From contig NZ_NIWT01000006.1 of assembly GCF_002236115.1 (NCBI RefSeq), positions 558,001 to 622,000 on the forward strand: DNA of 64,000 nt, given 5' to 3'. Source of the DNA: Pseudomonas jessenii. GTDB lineage: Bacteria > Pseudomonadota > Gammaproteobacteria > Pseudomonadales > Pseudomonadaceae. Shown one piece after another: positions 33,578-42,340 of this stretch. How positions within the stretch are numbered: the stretch's first letter is position 1; every line of letters begins with the position of its first letter. The notes under the pieces were generated by a model. The model was not told where the DNA came from. It did not search any database and saw only the letters and a list, made by a program, of their open reading frames with translations. The position numbers and the translations under genes were made by a program.

Positions 33578-33608
33578 TTGACGAACCGTCATTTTCATTC
33601 TTTAGACT
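33578..33608 (+). promoter_or_regulatory. Candidate promoter of speA
   Basis: TTGACG (33578-33583) and TTAGAC/TAGACT (33602-33608) with an 18-19 nt spacer, about 52 nt before the speA ATG. AGGGGA precedes the start at a good distance. Confidence 0.4.
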
Positions 33609-33660
33609 GCGCCGGCCTGAACCCAGGCGACGCACTATGACTTCTTTATAGGGGACTTCG

Positions 33661-35574
33661 ATGTCCGTACGACGCACACGCAAAGACGATGGCAGCCAAT
33701 GGACAGTTGCGGACAGCCGCAGTGTTTACGGGATTCGCCATTGGGGGGCCGGGTATTTCGCGATCAATGACGCCGGTCGCGTCGAAGTTCGTCCGAACGG
33801 TCCGAGCAGCTCGCCTATCGACCTGTACGAGCAAGTCGACCAGCTGCGCAAAAGCGGCCTGTCCTTGCCATTGCTGGTCCGTTTCCCGGACATCCTGCAA
33901 GACCGCGTGCGTCAGCTGACCGGCGCATTCGACGCCAACATCGAGCGTCTGGAATACCAGAGCAAGTACACCGCGCTGTACCCGATCAAGGTGAACCAGC
34001 AGGAAGCGGTGATCGAAAACATCATCGCCACCCAGAACGTTTCCATCGGCCTGGAGGCCGGCTCCAAGCCTGAACTGCTGGCAGTGCTGGCACTGGCGCC
34101 GAAGGGCGGCACCATCGTCTGCAACGGCTACAAGGACCGCGAGTTCATTCGCCTGGCGCTGATGGGCCAGAAGCTCGGCCACAACGTGTTCATCGTGATC
34201 GAGAAAGAATCCGAAGTCGGCCTGGTGATCGAAGAAGCGGCTTCGCTCAAGGTCAAGCCTCAGGTCGGCCTGCGCGTGCGCCTGTCGTCCCTGGCCTCAA
34301 GCAAGTGGGCGGACACCGGCGGTGAAAAATCCAAGTTCGGCCTGTCGGCGGCGCAACTGCTGTCGGTGGTCGAGCGTTTCCGCGCGGCGGGCCTGGACCA
34401 GGGCATTCGCCTGCTGCACTTCCACATGGGCTCGCAGATCGCCAACCTGGCGGACTACCAGCACGGTTTCAAGGAGGCGATCCGTTACTACGGCGAACTG
34501 CGCAACCTCGGCCTTCCGGTGGATCACATCGACGTCGGCGGTGGCCTGGGCGTGGACTACGACGGCACGCACTCGCGTAATGCCAGTTCGATCAACTACG
34601 ACATGGACGACTACGCTGGTGTCGTGGTCGGGATGCTCAAGGAGTTCTGCGATGCGCAGAGCCTGCCGCACCCGAACATCTTCTCCGAAAGCGGCCGTTC
34701 CCTGACCGCGCACCACGCGATGCTGGTGATTCAGGTGACCGACGTCGAGAAACACAACGACGACGTGCCGCAGATCGAGAACAAGGAAGCGCTGCCGGAA
34801 ACCGTGCAGTGGCTGGTGGACCTGCTGGGTCCGACCGACATCGAAATGGTCACCGAAACCTACTGGCGCGCCACGCACTACATGAGTGATGTTGCCTCCC
34901 AGTACGCCGATGGCAAGCTGACCCTGGCCGAGAAAGCCCTGGCCGAGCAGTGCTACTTCGCCGTGTGCCGTCGCCTGCACAACTCGTTGAAGGCACGCCA
35001 GCGTTCCCACCGTCAGGTGCTGGACGAACTCAACGACAAGCTGGCCGACAAGTACATCTGCAACTTCTCGGTGTTCCAGAGCCTGCCGGACACCTGGGCC
35101 ATCGACCAGGTCCTGCCGATCATCCCGCTGCACCGTCTCGACGAAGAGCCGCTGCGTCGTGCGGTACTGCAAGACCTGACCTGTGACTCCGACGGCAAGA
35201 TCAACCAGTACGTCGACGAGCAGAGCATCGAGACCAGCTTGCCGGTGCACGCGTTGAAAGAAGGTGAGGACTACTTGCTGGGTGTGTTCCTGGTCGGTGC
35301 CTACCAGGAAATTCTTGGCGACATGCACAACCTGTTCGGTGACACGGATTCGGTGAACATCTACCAGAACGCCGATGGCAGCGTGTACCACGCCGGTATC
35401 GAAACCCACGACACCATCGAAGACATGCTGCGTTACGTGCACTTGTCGCCGGAAGAACTGATGACCCACTACCGCGACAAGTGCGCCAGTGCCCGCATCA
35501 GCGCAACCGAGCGCACGCAGTTCCTCGATGCCTTGCGTCTGGGGCTGACCCGTTCGTCTTACCTGTCTTCCTGA
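33661..35574 (+). CDS. speA: SpeA: biosynthetic arginine decarboxylase
   Basis: 637 residues, typical length. PLP-dependent fold III decarboxylase: the PLP lysine in ALYPIKVNQQ (about residue 107), HFHMGSQIANLADYQHG, IDVGGGLGVDYDG, and HPNIFSESGRSLTAHHAML. The C-terminal CDSDGK...YLLGVFLVGAYQEILGDMHNLFGD is also typical. It makes agmatine from arginine for putrescine and spermidine synthesis. The downstream sequence carries an inverted repeat. Confidence 0.97.
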   Translation: MSVRRTRKDDGSQWTVADSRSVYGIRHWGAGYFAINDAGRVEVRPNGPSSSPIDLYEQVDQLRKSGLSLPLLVRFPDILQDRVRQLTGAFDANIERLEYQSKYTALYPIKVNQQEAVIENIIATQNVSIGLEAGSKPELLAVLALAPKGGTIVCNGYKDREFIRLALMGQKLGHNVFIVIEKESEVGLVIEEAASLKVKPQVGLRVRLSSLASSKWADTGGEKSKFGLSAAQLLSVVERFRAAGLDQGIRLLHFHMGSQIANLADYQHGFKEAIRYYGELRNLGLPVDHIDVGGGLGVDYDGTHSRNASSINYDMDDYAGVVVGMLKEFCDAQSLPHPNIFSESGRSLTAHHAMLVIQVTDVEKHNDDVPQIENKEALPETVQWLVDLLGPTDIEMVTETYWRATHYMSDVASQYADGKLTLAEKALAEQCYFAVCRRLHNSLKARQRSHRQVLDELNDKLADKYICNFSVFQSLPDTWAIDQVLPIIPLHRLDEEPLRRAVLQDLTCDSDGKINQYVDEQSIETSLPVHALKEGEDYLLGVFLVGAYQEILGDMHNLFGDTDSVNIYQNADGSVYHAGIETHDTIEDMLRYVHLSPEELMTHYRDKCASARISATERTQFLDALRLGLTRSSYLSS

Positions 35575-35592
35575 GGTAAGCGTCACGCTCAT

Positions 35593-35641
35593 CAGGTCGT
35601 CTGAAAATTTACCGTTCGCTGCGGAAATTTCAGATGACCTG
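35593..35641 (+). terminator. Inverted repeat after speA, possible terminator
   Basis: CAGGTCGTCTGAAAATTT (35593-35610) is nearly complementary to AAATTTCAGATGACCTG (35625-35641): one mismatch and one bulge, 14-nt loop. No T-run follows, so it may be an inefficient terminator or processing hairpin. Confidence 0.5.
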
Positions 35642-35806
35642 GTGCGGCAATTCTTCTGTTCCAGGCGAAATTTCCAGCATCTTCGACGACCCAACGCATT
35701 TGGTCTTCTTTTCGCGTAGGTTATTTCCTAATTTGTATTTCGGCACTCTACTCGGCCATGTCTCTCAGCGAGAATCCCCGGCCGCCCCTCCTGTAGAGAA
35801 ACGCCG

Positions 35807-37126
35807 ATGTTCAATCCAGTCAGCGAACCGTCATTTCGTCTGGATGTAGCAGGTCTGCCCGATTCCTTAGAGGTCCTGGTCTTTACCGGCAGAGAAGCCA
35901 TCAGCGAGCCGTTCGTGTTCGACCTGGAACTGCTGATCGAAGACCCGGTGCTTGACCTTGCCAGTTTGCTGTATCGCCCTGCCTCGTTGCATTTCGGACC
36001 AGCCGGAAGCTACGTGCATGGACAATTGCATGAGCTCGTCCAGCGTGACCACGCCAGCGGACCCCGACTCTGCCAGGTGCGTCTGGGGCCAAAACTGGCT
36101 TGCCTGGCCCAGCGCTTCAGCCAGCGAATCTTCAGTGCCCGTTCAGTGCCGCAAATCCTCGACCAGGTCCTCAAGGAGCACGGCATTACCGGCAAGGATC
36201 GACGTCTGGAGCTAAGTGGCCAATACCCGCCCCGGGATTTTTGCACACAATATCGAGAGTCAGACCTGCAATTTCTCCAGCGACTGTGCGCCCAGGAGGG
36301 GCTTCACTACCACTTCGAACACCGGGCCCGGGGGCACTGTGTGGTGTTTGGTGATGACCGCCAGCATTTTCCAAGCGGCGAACCTGTGGTATTGCGCAGC
36401 GAGGGCGATCTACCGGCGGTGCGGCAGTTCGAACGTCGGCGTAGCGGTGGGACAGCTGTGCAGTGCGCCGAATGCCGGACGGACCTGGCGACCTTGCGCA
36501 GCGGTCGACTGATGCCGCTGTCCGGTCATCCGGTTGCCGATTGCAATCGGCTCTGGCTGCTGACCTGCGTTGAGCATTGGGGCAGCCAGGATACGACGAC
36601 GCCTTACCACAACCAGGCCCGTGCCCTGCACTGGCCGGCACCCATCAAACCGCCCTGTGCGACGATCGAACCAAGGATGCATGGCCCGCAACGGGCGTGG
36701 GTCGTCGAGGTCGATGAGCCAAGCCCTGACCCGCAAAGGCCGGTACCGGTGCAATTCGACTGGCTTTATCAGGGCGAAGGGGCGACACCCAGTCATTGCT
36801 GGCTGCCCCTGGCCAGGCAGTTGCAGGGTTCGACGTTCACGCCGATACGGGAAGGGACTGAGGTGGTCGTGGGTTTTGTCGAGGGCGATCCCGATCAACC
36901 GCAGATAACCGGGGTGCTGCATGCGCCGGCAACGGTCGAGGTGACGGACGCCGACACCCCCCAGCCCGGCTGCACCCATGATGAGGGCCTGGAGCAATGG
37001 TTGCGCTCGGGGGAGCCATTGCTGATGTTGTGCCTGCTACCCGGTGGCGGCAGCTTCAACCATTGCGCACAGGCTTTGTGCACCTGTCGTCTGGCGACGC
37101 AGCTTGGCCAGAGCTCTGGAGCATGA
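35807..37126 (+). CDS. Short VgrG-like type VI secretion spike protein
   Basis: 439 residues. The N-terminal gp27-like part (about 8-285) has FRLDVAGLPDSLEVLVFTG, the HGQLHELVQRD strand and CTQYRESDLQFLQRLCAQEGLHYHFEH. A gp5 OB-fold follows (about 290-395) with RAWVVEVDEPSPDPQRPVPVQF, GTEVVVGFVEGDPDQPQITG. The usual long beta-helix and DUF2345 region is absent; only about 45 residues follow. VgrG forms the tip of the type VI needle and carries effectors. No other type VI genes are in the window, so this is an orphan locus served by a system elsewhere. Its stop overlaps the DUF4123 start. Confidence 0.9.
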   Translation: MFNPVSEPSFRLDVAGLPDSLEVLVFTGREAISEPFVFDLELLIEDPVLDLASLLYRPASLHFGPAGSYVHGQLHELVQRDHASGPRLCQVRLGPKLACLAQRFSQRIFSARSVPQILDQVLKEHGITGKDRRLELSGQYPPRDFCTQYRESDLQFLQRLCAQEGLHYHFEHRARGHCVVFGDDRQHFPSGEPVVLRSEGDLPAVRQFERRRSGGTAVQCAECRTDLATLRSGRLMPLSGHPVADCNRLWLLTCVEHWGSQDTTTPYHNQARALHWPAPIKPPCATIEPRMHGPQRAWVVEVDEPSPDPQRPVPVQFDWLYQGEGATPSHCWLPLARQLQGSTFTPIREGTEVVVGFVEGDPDQPQITGVLHAPATVEVTDADTPQPGCTHDEGLEQWLRSGEPLLMLCLLPGGGSFNHCAQALCTCRLATQLGQSSGA

Positions 37127-37923
37127 TTGCCACACGTACGCCCGAGGCACCCCCGCAGTGGTTGTTGCTGGATGTGCCGGGCACGCCGCAGGCGGGTGTC
37201 ACACTTCGGCAAATGTTTGCCCAGGCCCGATGGTTCGGGTTGTTCGAAGGCACAGAGTGGCATGCGCTACATGAACAGGGGCCGGTCCTGGTCGATCTGC
37301 GCACCTGCCCGGCACTGGCCGATTTATGCATCGTCGACGGAAAACGCTGGCCCGGATTGCTGGTGGTCAGCGAGGCGGGCGCTTCGTCGTTGCTGGCGCA
37401 TTTGCGGCGCATGCTCACGGTCACGCTTGGCCTGCACCGGGCCCTTCTGAGTTACTACAACCCAACCACGGCGAGTTATTTTTTCGATGCCTGCGATGCG
37501 GTTGAACTGAGTCGCTGGCTAGGACCTATCCACCAGTTACGCTGGTTCGGCGGTAGTTGGGCCGACCGCGCGATGGGGTGTGAGGGCTGGCAGCGCTTGT
37601 CCAGCCCGGGGTTGTCGGTCAGCCCGTTGGCAGTCGAGGAAAGCCTCAGCGTTGGGCAGCAGGGAAAATTGCAAACCTGCCTGCTCGAGCAGCATGCCTG
37701 GCGCTGGAACCGATCCACCGGTGTCGATTTTCCCCGCCTGTGGGCTCATGTGCAGGAGGGGATCGCGCTGGGGTTCAGCGAGCGCCCGGTGCTCGATGGC
37801 TGGATATGGCTACGCCTGCAGTATCCCGACGCGGCGCCCGTGCAGCCGTTGCCGGGCGGAACTCAACAGGAACGCCTCGATCACCTGCGAAACCTGTGGC
37901 AGAACGATCCACCCTGGCCATGA
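37123..37923 (+). CDS. DUF4123 type VI secretion adaptor/chaperone
   Basis: 266 residues from the ATG at 37123, which overlaps the vgrG stop (ATGA); a longer frame starts at 36997 inside vgrG and is not preferred. The family start is visible (PPQWLLLDVPG), followed by WFGLFEGTEWHALHEQGPVLVDL and HLRRMLTVTLGLHRALLSYYNPTTASYFFDAC, typical of DUF4123. These proteins load a specific effector onto the cognate VgrG. Normally the effector gene comes next; here the neighbour is a convergent MATE gene 31 nt away, so the cargo is missing or encoded elsewhere. Confidence 0.9.
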   Translation: MIATRTPEAPPQWLLLDVPGTPQAGVTLRQMFAQARWFGLFEGTEWHALHEQGPVLVDLRTCPALADLCIVDGKRWPGLLVVSEAGASSLLAHLRRMLTVTLGLHRALLSYYNPTTASYFFDACDAVELSRWLGPIHQLRWFGGSWADRAMGCEGWQRLSSPGLSVSPLAVEESLSVGQQGKLQTCLLEQHAWRWNRSTGVDFPRLWAHVQEGIALGFSERPVLDGWIWLRLQYPDAAPVQPLPGGTQQERLDHLRNLWQNDPPWP

Positions 37924-37954
37924 GGTCGAAATTGATTGTCGGGGCCACGCCCGA

Positions 37955-39304
37955 TCAGTGAATACCGCCGGCGAACCAGCCATCGTTACGGCGCAGGCGC
38001 CAGGCGATCATGCCGAGGGTCAGGCTGCGCAGCAGCATGAACAACAGAAAGGTTATCCACAGGCCATGGTTGCCCCCGCCTTGCAGTGCCCAGCCGAAAG
38101 GCAGCACCAGCGCCACGGTCAACAGCATGCCGTTGCGCATCTCCCGGGCGCGGGTGGCGCCGATGAACAGGCCGTCGAGCAGGTAACTCCAGACGGCAAT
38201 CAGCGGCAGTACGGCGAGGTAGGGCAGGTAGATGAACGCGGTGTCGCGCACACTTTGAATGTCGGTCTGCATCTCGATGAACAGATGCCCGGCGAACAGA
38301 AACAGCGCGGCAAAGCCCAGGCTTGCGAGCAACGACCAGCCACCGGCCACTACCAATGAACGGCGCAGGGCATCGCGGTTACGGGCGCCAAGAGCATGTC
38401 CGCACAGGGCTTCGACAGCGTGGGCCAGGCCATCGAGGGCGTGGGCGGTCAGCAGCAGGCCATTGAGCAAAAGAGCGTTGGCCGCGACCGTGGCGTCGCC
38501 CAGCCGTGCGCCTTGCACCGTGATCAGGAAGAACACCGATTGCAGTGCCAGGCTGCGGATGAAGATATCGCGGTTGACCGCCAATAATGGCCGCCAACTC
38601 TGCCACAGCGCCAATGCCGCCCAGACGATATGCCCGGGGTAGGCGCGCAGGGCTTTGCGGGTCATCAGCAAGCCGATCAGTGCGCCGGTCCATTCGGCAA
38701 TCACCGAGGCCCGGGCAGCACCGACCACACCCCATTCCAGGCCGAGGACGAACCACAGGTTCAGGGCAATGTTGACCAGGTTGGTACTCAGCAAAATCGC
38801 CAGGGGTGCCCGGGCATTCTGGGTGCCGAGGAACCAGCCGACCAGTGCATAACTGGCGAGCGCCGCCGGCAGGCCGAACAGGCGGGTATGGAAGAACTCG
38901 CGGGTCAGCTGATCGAGCTCAGCCGACGGTTGCATGAAATGCAACGCGACCCCGCTCAAAGGCACGCCCACCGCACCCAGGACCACGGCCAGGCCGATGG
39001 CGAGCAGCAGGCCCTGCAACAGAATCTGCCGCAAGGCGGCACCATCCCCACGCCCCGCTGCCTGGGCGGCGAACCCGGTGGAGCCCATACGCAGAAAGCC
39101 CATGGCCCAGGCAAGGAAGGTGTACAGACTGGCCCCAACCACGACGGCGCCGAGTTGATGGGCGTGGGGCAGGTGACCGATGACGGTGCTGTCGACCAAT
39201 GCCACCAGCGGTACGGAAATGTTCGAGAGAATCATCGGCGCGGCGAGTGCCCAGACCCGGCGATGGGTAGGGCGGTCGCGCCAGTCGGCGGTCAGGTTGG
39301 ACAT
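37955..39304 (-). CDS. MATE family efflux transporter, DinF-like
   Basis: 449 residues, twelve predicted membrane helices in two halves. The N-terminal RRVWALAAPMILSNISVPLVALVDSTVIGHL and the GFAAQAAGRGD motif fit the DinF subgroup; ALCGHALGARNRDALRRSL in the second half is the mirrored motif. It probably exports cationic or toxic compounds using a Na+ or H+ gradient. Substrate unknown. It is convergent with the DUF4123 gene. Confidence 0.93.
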   Translation of the reverse strand: MSNLTADWRDRPTHRRVWALAAPMILSNISVPLVALVDSTVIGHLPHAHQLGAVVVGASLYTFLAWAMGFLRMGSTGFAAQAAGRGDGAALRQILLQGLLLAIGLAVVLGAVGVPLSGVALHFMQPSAELDQLTREFFHTRLFGLPAALASYALVGWFLGTQNARAPLAILLSTNLVNIALNLWFVLGLEWGVVGAARASVIAEWTGALIGLLMTRKALRAYPGHIVWAALALWQSWRPLLAVNRDIFIRSLALQSVFFLITVQGARLGDATVAANALLLNGLLLTAHALDGLAHAVEALCGHALGARNRDALRRSLVVAGGWSLLASLGFAALFLFAGHLFIEMQTDIQSVRDTAFIYLPYLAVLPLIAVWSYLLDGLFIGATRAREMRNGMLLTVALVLPFGWALQGGGNHGLWITFLLFMLLRSLTLGMIAWRLRRNDGWFAGGIH

Positions 39305-39388
39305 GCAGGCTCCTTGGAGGAGCGGGCATTGTAGCGGTGAAAACGGATTAGCTAAGTGAGCTCAATTCATAAAACACCAGAGATCCAA

Positions 39389-39479
39389 TGTGGGAGCGAG
39401 CTTGCTCGCGATAGCGCTCTTTCAGTTGAATCAATTTTTGATGTGCCGCCGCCATCGCGAGCAAGCTCACTTCCACAGG
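39389..39479. repeat. REPIN upstream of the 97-aa membrane protein gene
   Basis: Inverted REP pair: TGTGGGAGCGAGCTTGCTCG on the left and CGAGCAAGCTCACTTCCACA on the right; the right arm carries two mismatches to the consensus. Confidence 0.88.
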
Positions 39480-39491
39480 TGTTCGGTGGGG

Positions 39492-39785
39492 TCAATGGAT
39501 GATCCAGCTGAGCAACCACAGCCCCAGCACCAACCAGATGAAACCCATGATGAACGACGCATTGAGAAAGGCGCGGATCGCTGACCACAGCAGGATCAGG
39601 CCGAGGATCAAGGTCACGATGCTGATGACCGAGGTATCCATGCCCAGCGCCTGGGACAGGCCTTCGATGAAATTGCTGCTGGCGTTGCTCAACAGATTGA
39701 ACAGACCACTGAGGCCATCAACGATGAAGCGGATGATCGAGCCGAGTACCTGGCCGAGCCATTCGGAAAAACCTTCTACCTGCAT
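39492..39785 (-). CDS. Small conserved membrane protein, function unknown
   Basis: 97 residues. N-terminal amphipathic part (FSEWLGQVLGSIIRFIVDGLSGLF) and two strong membrane helices toward the C-terminus (SIVTLILGLILLWSAIRAFL and FIMGFIWLVLGLWLLSWII). No family with a known function recognised. It stands alone between a REPIN and the divergent MazG-like gene. Confidence 0.78.
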   Translation of the reverse strand: MQVEGFSEWLGQVLGSIIRFIVDGLSGLFNLLSNASSNFIEGLSQALGMDTSVISIVTLILGLILLWSAIRAFLNASFIMGFIWLVLGLWLLSWIIH

Positions 39786-39940
39786 GAAGTGAACGTCCTG
39801 TTTAAAGAGAATTGAGTCTTGGGCTGTCGATCAGGCTGCCGAGTTCCCACAAGCATAGAGGGTTGCACAGAGAACATGCATCTTCTGCCCTTGCCTTCAC
39901 CTGTGATCCCCCCGAAGCTATACGTCTTCAGGAGAGCCCG

Positions 39941-40243
39941 ATGAACCTTGTTGAACTGACCGAACGCCTGCACGCCATCCGTGACCGCAATGACTGGCGG
40001 CAATTTCACAGCCCGAAAAACCTGGCCATGGCCGCGAGTGTGGAAATGTCCGAACTGGTGGAAATTTTCCAGTGGCTGACCGAAGACCAGTCACGCCAGT
40101 TGCCGGCGGACAAACTCGCCCACGCCGGGCAGGAAGTCGGTGACATCGTGCTTTATCTATTGCTGCTGTGCGGCGAACTGGGCCTGGACATGGACGCCGT
40201 GGTGCGCAGCAAACTGGCGGACAGCGAACGGAGGTTCAGCTGA
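39941..40243 (+). CDS. MazG-like nucleotide pyrophosphohydrolase
   Basis: 100 residues from the ATG at 39941 with GGAGAG 5 nt upstream; the longer open frame to 39812 lacks a good site. The metal-binding EMSELVEIFQWL and QEVGDIVLYLLLL motifs match all-alpha NTP pyrophosphohydrolases of the MazG/RS21-C6 type. It probably hydrolyses non-canonical nucleoside triphosphates. Its TGA shares the last base with the ATG of the cmoM-like gene, so the two are coupled. Confidence 0.9.
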   Translation: MNLVELTERLHAIRDRNDWRQFHSPKNLAMAASVEMSELVEIFQWLTEDQSRQLPADKLAHAGQEVGDIVLYLLLLCGELGLDMDAVVRSKLADSERRFS

Positions 40244-40992
40244 TGAGCGACCGTCATTTCGATCAACTGGCGACCCGTTTCGCCGAAAAAATCTACGGCG
40301 GTGCCAAAGGCGCGATCCGTCTGGCGGTGTTGCAGGCCGATCTGGCCGAAATCTTGCCCGACCGGCCGCTGCGCGTGCTGGACATCGGCGCCGGGCTTGG
40401 CCACATGTCGTTGTGGCTGGCACAGCGCGGCCATCAGGTGACCCTCGCCGAGCCTGCCGAGCCGATGCTCGAAGGCGCCCGCCAGCGTTTTGCCGAAGCA
40501 GGGCAGAGCGCCACGTTCATTCAGGCACCCTGGCAGGAGCTGCTCGGGCAACTCACCGAACCCTACGACCTGGTGTTGTGCCACGCCGTGCTGGAATGGC
40601 TGGCCGAACCTCACGCCATCCTGCCGGTGCTGCATCAGCTGACCAAGGCTGACGGCTGGCTGTCCCTGGCGTTCTACAACCGTGACGCGCTGATATATCG
40701 CAACTTGCTCAAGGGGCATTTCCGCAAGATGCGCAAGAACGACATGGCCGGCGAAAAGCAGAGCCTGACCCCGCAACAGCCCCTTGATCCGCGTGAGCTG
40801 GCGGCGCAACTTGAAGGTCTGTGGCAGGTCGAAACCATGAGTGGCGTGCGGGTTTTCCACGATTACATGCCGGTGGAATTCCAGGCCCGCGCCGAGCTGG
40901 CGGACCTGCTGGAAATGGAACTGGCCCACCGTCGTCATCCGAGCTTTGCCGGGCTTGGACGTTACTTGCACTGGATCTGTCGGCCAGTCTGA
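40243..40992 (+). CDS. cmoM: CmoM-like tRNA 5-carboxymethoxyuridine methyltransferase
   Basis: 249 residues from the ATG at 40243 (TGATG overlap). Class I SAM methyltransferase: LRVLDIGAGLGHMSLWLAQRGH (about 45-66), LAEPAEPML, LVLCHAVLEWLAEP. The N-terminal MSDRHFDQLATRFAEKIYGGAKGAIRLAVLQ and C-terminal FHDYMP match the SmtA/CmoM family. CmoM methylates cmo5U34 in some tRNAs. Substrate assignment is by family. Confidence 0.88.
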   Translation: MSDRHFDQLATRFAEKIYGGAKGAIRLAVLQADLAEILPDRPLRVLDIGAGLGHMSLWLAQRGHQVTLAEPAEPMLEGARQRFAEAGQSATFIQAPWQELLGQLTEPYDLVLCHAVLEWLAEPHAILPVLHQLTKADGWLSLAFYNRDALIYRNLLKGHFRKMRKNDMAGEKQSLTPQQPLDPRELAAQLEGLWQVETMSGVRVFHDYMPVEFQARAELADLLEMELAHRRHPSFAGLGRYLHWICRPV

Positions 40993-41004
40993 TCGGAGCA
41001 CGCA

Positions 41005-41613
41005 ATGAAAAGTCATTCAGGTGTACTGGTGTTCTGCCTGGGGCTGGCTGCCTGTCAGGGCAGCAACCCCTATGTCGCCACGTCCAACCCATTGCCACCG
41101 GCGCCGCCCCAGGCCGCCAACACCTTTGACCGCAGCGCTTACCCGGCAGCCCCCCGTGACTATGGGCACTACCGCAGTTGGGCCTGGCTCGACGGGCATC
41201 TGCCACCGGGCACCGCCTGGGCCGACTCGGCACAGATCGCCGAAGCGGTCAGCAATGCGCTGGATCAACGCGGCTTGCGCCCGTTGCACGACAATCGCCC
41301 GGCCGACCTGTTTGTCAGCGCCGACCTGCGCCTGGAAACCCGTTTGCGCCAGGTACAGGACGACTATTACGGCGGCGGTTATGGTGGCTACAACGGCTAC
41401 GGCCCTGGGTATGGCGGGTACGCCACCGTACCTGTCGTTCGTACCTATCAGGAGCAAGTCGTGGTGGTTCAGGTGGATATGTTTGACGCCAGGAGCGGCC
41501 AGCCGGTGTGGAGCTCCAGCGCTGAAACCGGCAACCGGGGCAGCGAAAGCGAGCGGGCCGATGCCATACGGGAGGCTGTGAAAAAGGCAATGTCGGCGTA
41601 TCCTCCTAGTTAG
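41005..41613 (+). CDS. DUF4136 lipoprotein (first of a tandem pair)
   Basis: 202 residues. Lipoprotein signal with lipobox LAAC (Cys at 18). The DUF4136 core shows YRSWAWLDG, IAEAVSNALDQRGLRP, ADLFVSADLRLETR, a Gly/Tyr-rich loop (DYYGGGYGGYNGYGPGYGGY, about 124-143), and VVVQVDMFDARSGQPVWSSSAE. Likely anchored to a membrane facing the periplasm; function unknown. It follows cmoM by 12 nt, so may be in the same transcript. The gene at 41669 is a diverged duplicate. Confidence 0.9.
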   Translation: MKSHSGVLVFCLGLAACQGSNPYVATSNPLPPAPPQAANTFDRSAYPAAPRDYGHYRSWAWLDGHLPPGTAWADSAQIAEAVSNALDQRGLRPLHDNRPADLFVSADLRLETRLRQVQDDYYGGGYGGYNGYGPGYGGYATVPVVRTYQEQVVVVQVDMFDARSGQPVWSSSAETGNRGSESERADAIREAVKKAMSAYPPS

Positions 41614-41668
41614 CTTCTTGTAGATAAGAAGCATTCCGCAGGATCATGCCTTCAACCGGAGACTCATC

Positions 41669-42232
41669 ATGTTCCGCCGTTTTGTTTTACTGGCAGTGGC
41701 CGCGCTGCTCAGTGCCTGCGCCGCCAACCAGGTCAATCATGACTTCGACGCCAGCCGCGATTTTGGTGCCTATCGCAGCTGGACCTGGAAAGAACCCGCC
41801 CTGCAATACCGTCCCGACGATCCACGGATCAAGAGCGACCTGACCGAGCAGCGCATCCGTCAGGCGGTTGCCGATCAACTGGATCAGCGCGGTCTGCGCC
41901 CGGCCGCCGCAGGCGCCAAGGGCGATTTGAATGTGCAGACCTACCTGATTGTCGAAGAGCGGCAACAACAGGTGACCACCAATTACGGTGGCGGCTGGGG
42001 TAACCCGTGGTATGGCTACTACGGCGCCCCCATGTATAACGAAACCCGCAACGTCAGCTACAAAGTGGCGACCATCCAGATCGACCTGCTCGATGGCAAG
42101 GACGGCAAACTGGTGTGGCGTGGCAGTGACGAACAGATACTCAGCCGCACGCCGAACCCGACGGATCGTCGCGATGCCATCTGGGAAACGGTCACGCGGA
42201 TATTGGCCAACTACCCGCCGCACGCATCCTAG
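41669..42232 (+). CDS. DUF4136 lipoprotein (second of a tandem pair)
   Basis: 187 residues. Lipobox LSAC (Cys at 17). Same layout as the preceding gene: FGAYRSWTWKEP, IRQAVADQLDQRGLRPA, GDLNVQTYLIVEER, an aromatic Gly-rich loop (GGGWGNPWYGYYGAP), IQIDLLDGKDGKLVWRGSDE, and AIWETVTRILANYPP. Tandem duplication is evident from the shared DQRGLRP and final AYPP/NYPP. Function unknown. A strong terminator follows. Confidence 0.9.
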   Translation: MFRRFVLLAVAALLSACAANQVNHDFDASRDFGAYRSWTWKEPALQYRPDDPRIKSDLTEQRIRQAVADQLDQRGLRPAAAGAKGDLNVQTYLIVEERQQQVTTNYGGGWGNPWYGYYGAPMYNETRNVSYKVATIQIDLLDGKDGKLVWRGSDEQILSRTPNPTDRRDAIWETVTRILANYPPHAS

Positions 42233-42248
42233 AGTCAGCCAGTCTCTC

Positions 42249-42274
42249 AACCCCTGTGCCCTACAGGGGTTTTT
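42249..42274 (+). terminator. Intrinsic terminator after the DUF4136 pair
   Basis: AACCCCTGT (42249-42257) pairs with ACAGGGGTT (42263-42271), 5-nt loop, followed by a T-run to 42274. Confidence 0.9.
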
Positions 42275-42340
42275 ATGCCTGGCACTGGCGAGCCTGGGGA
42301 TCGACCTGAACAAAGTCGAGGTGGGTGCCAACCTCAGTTG

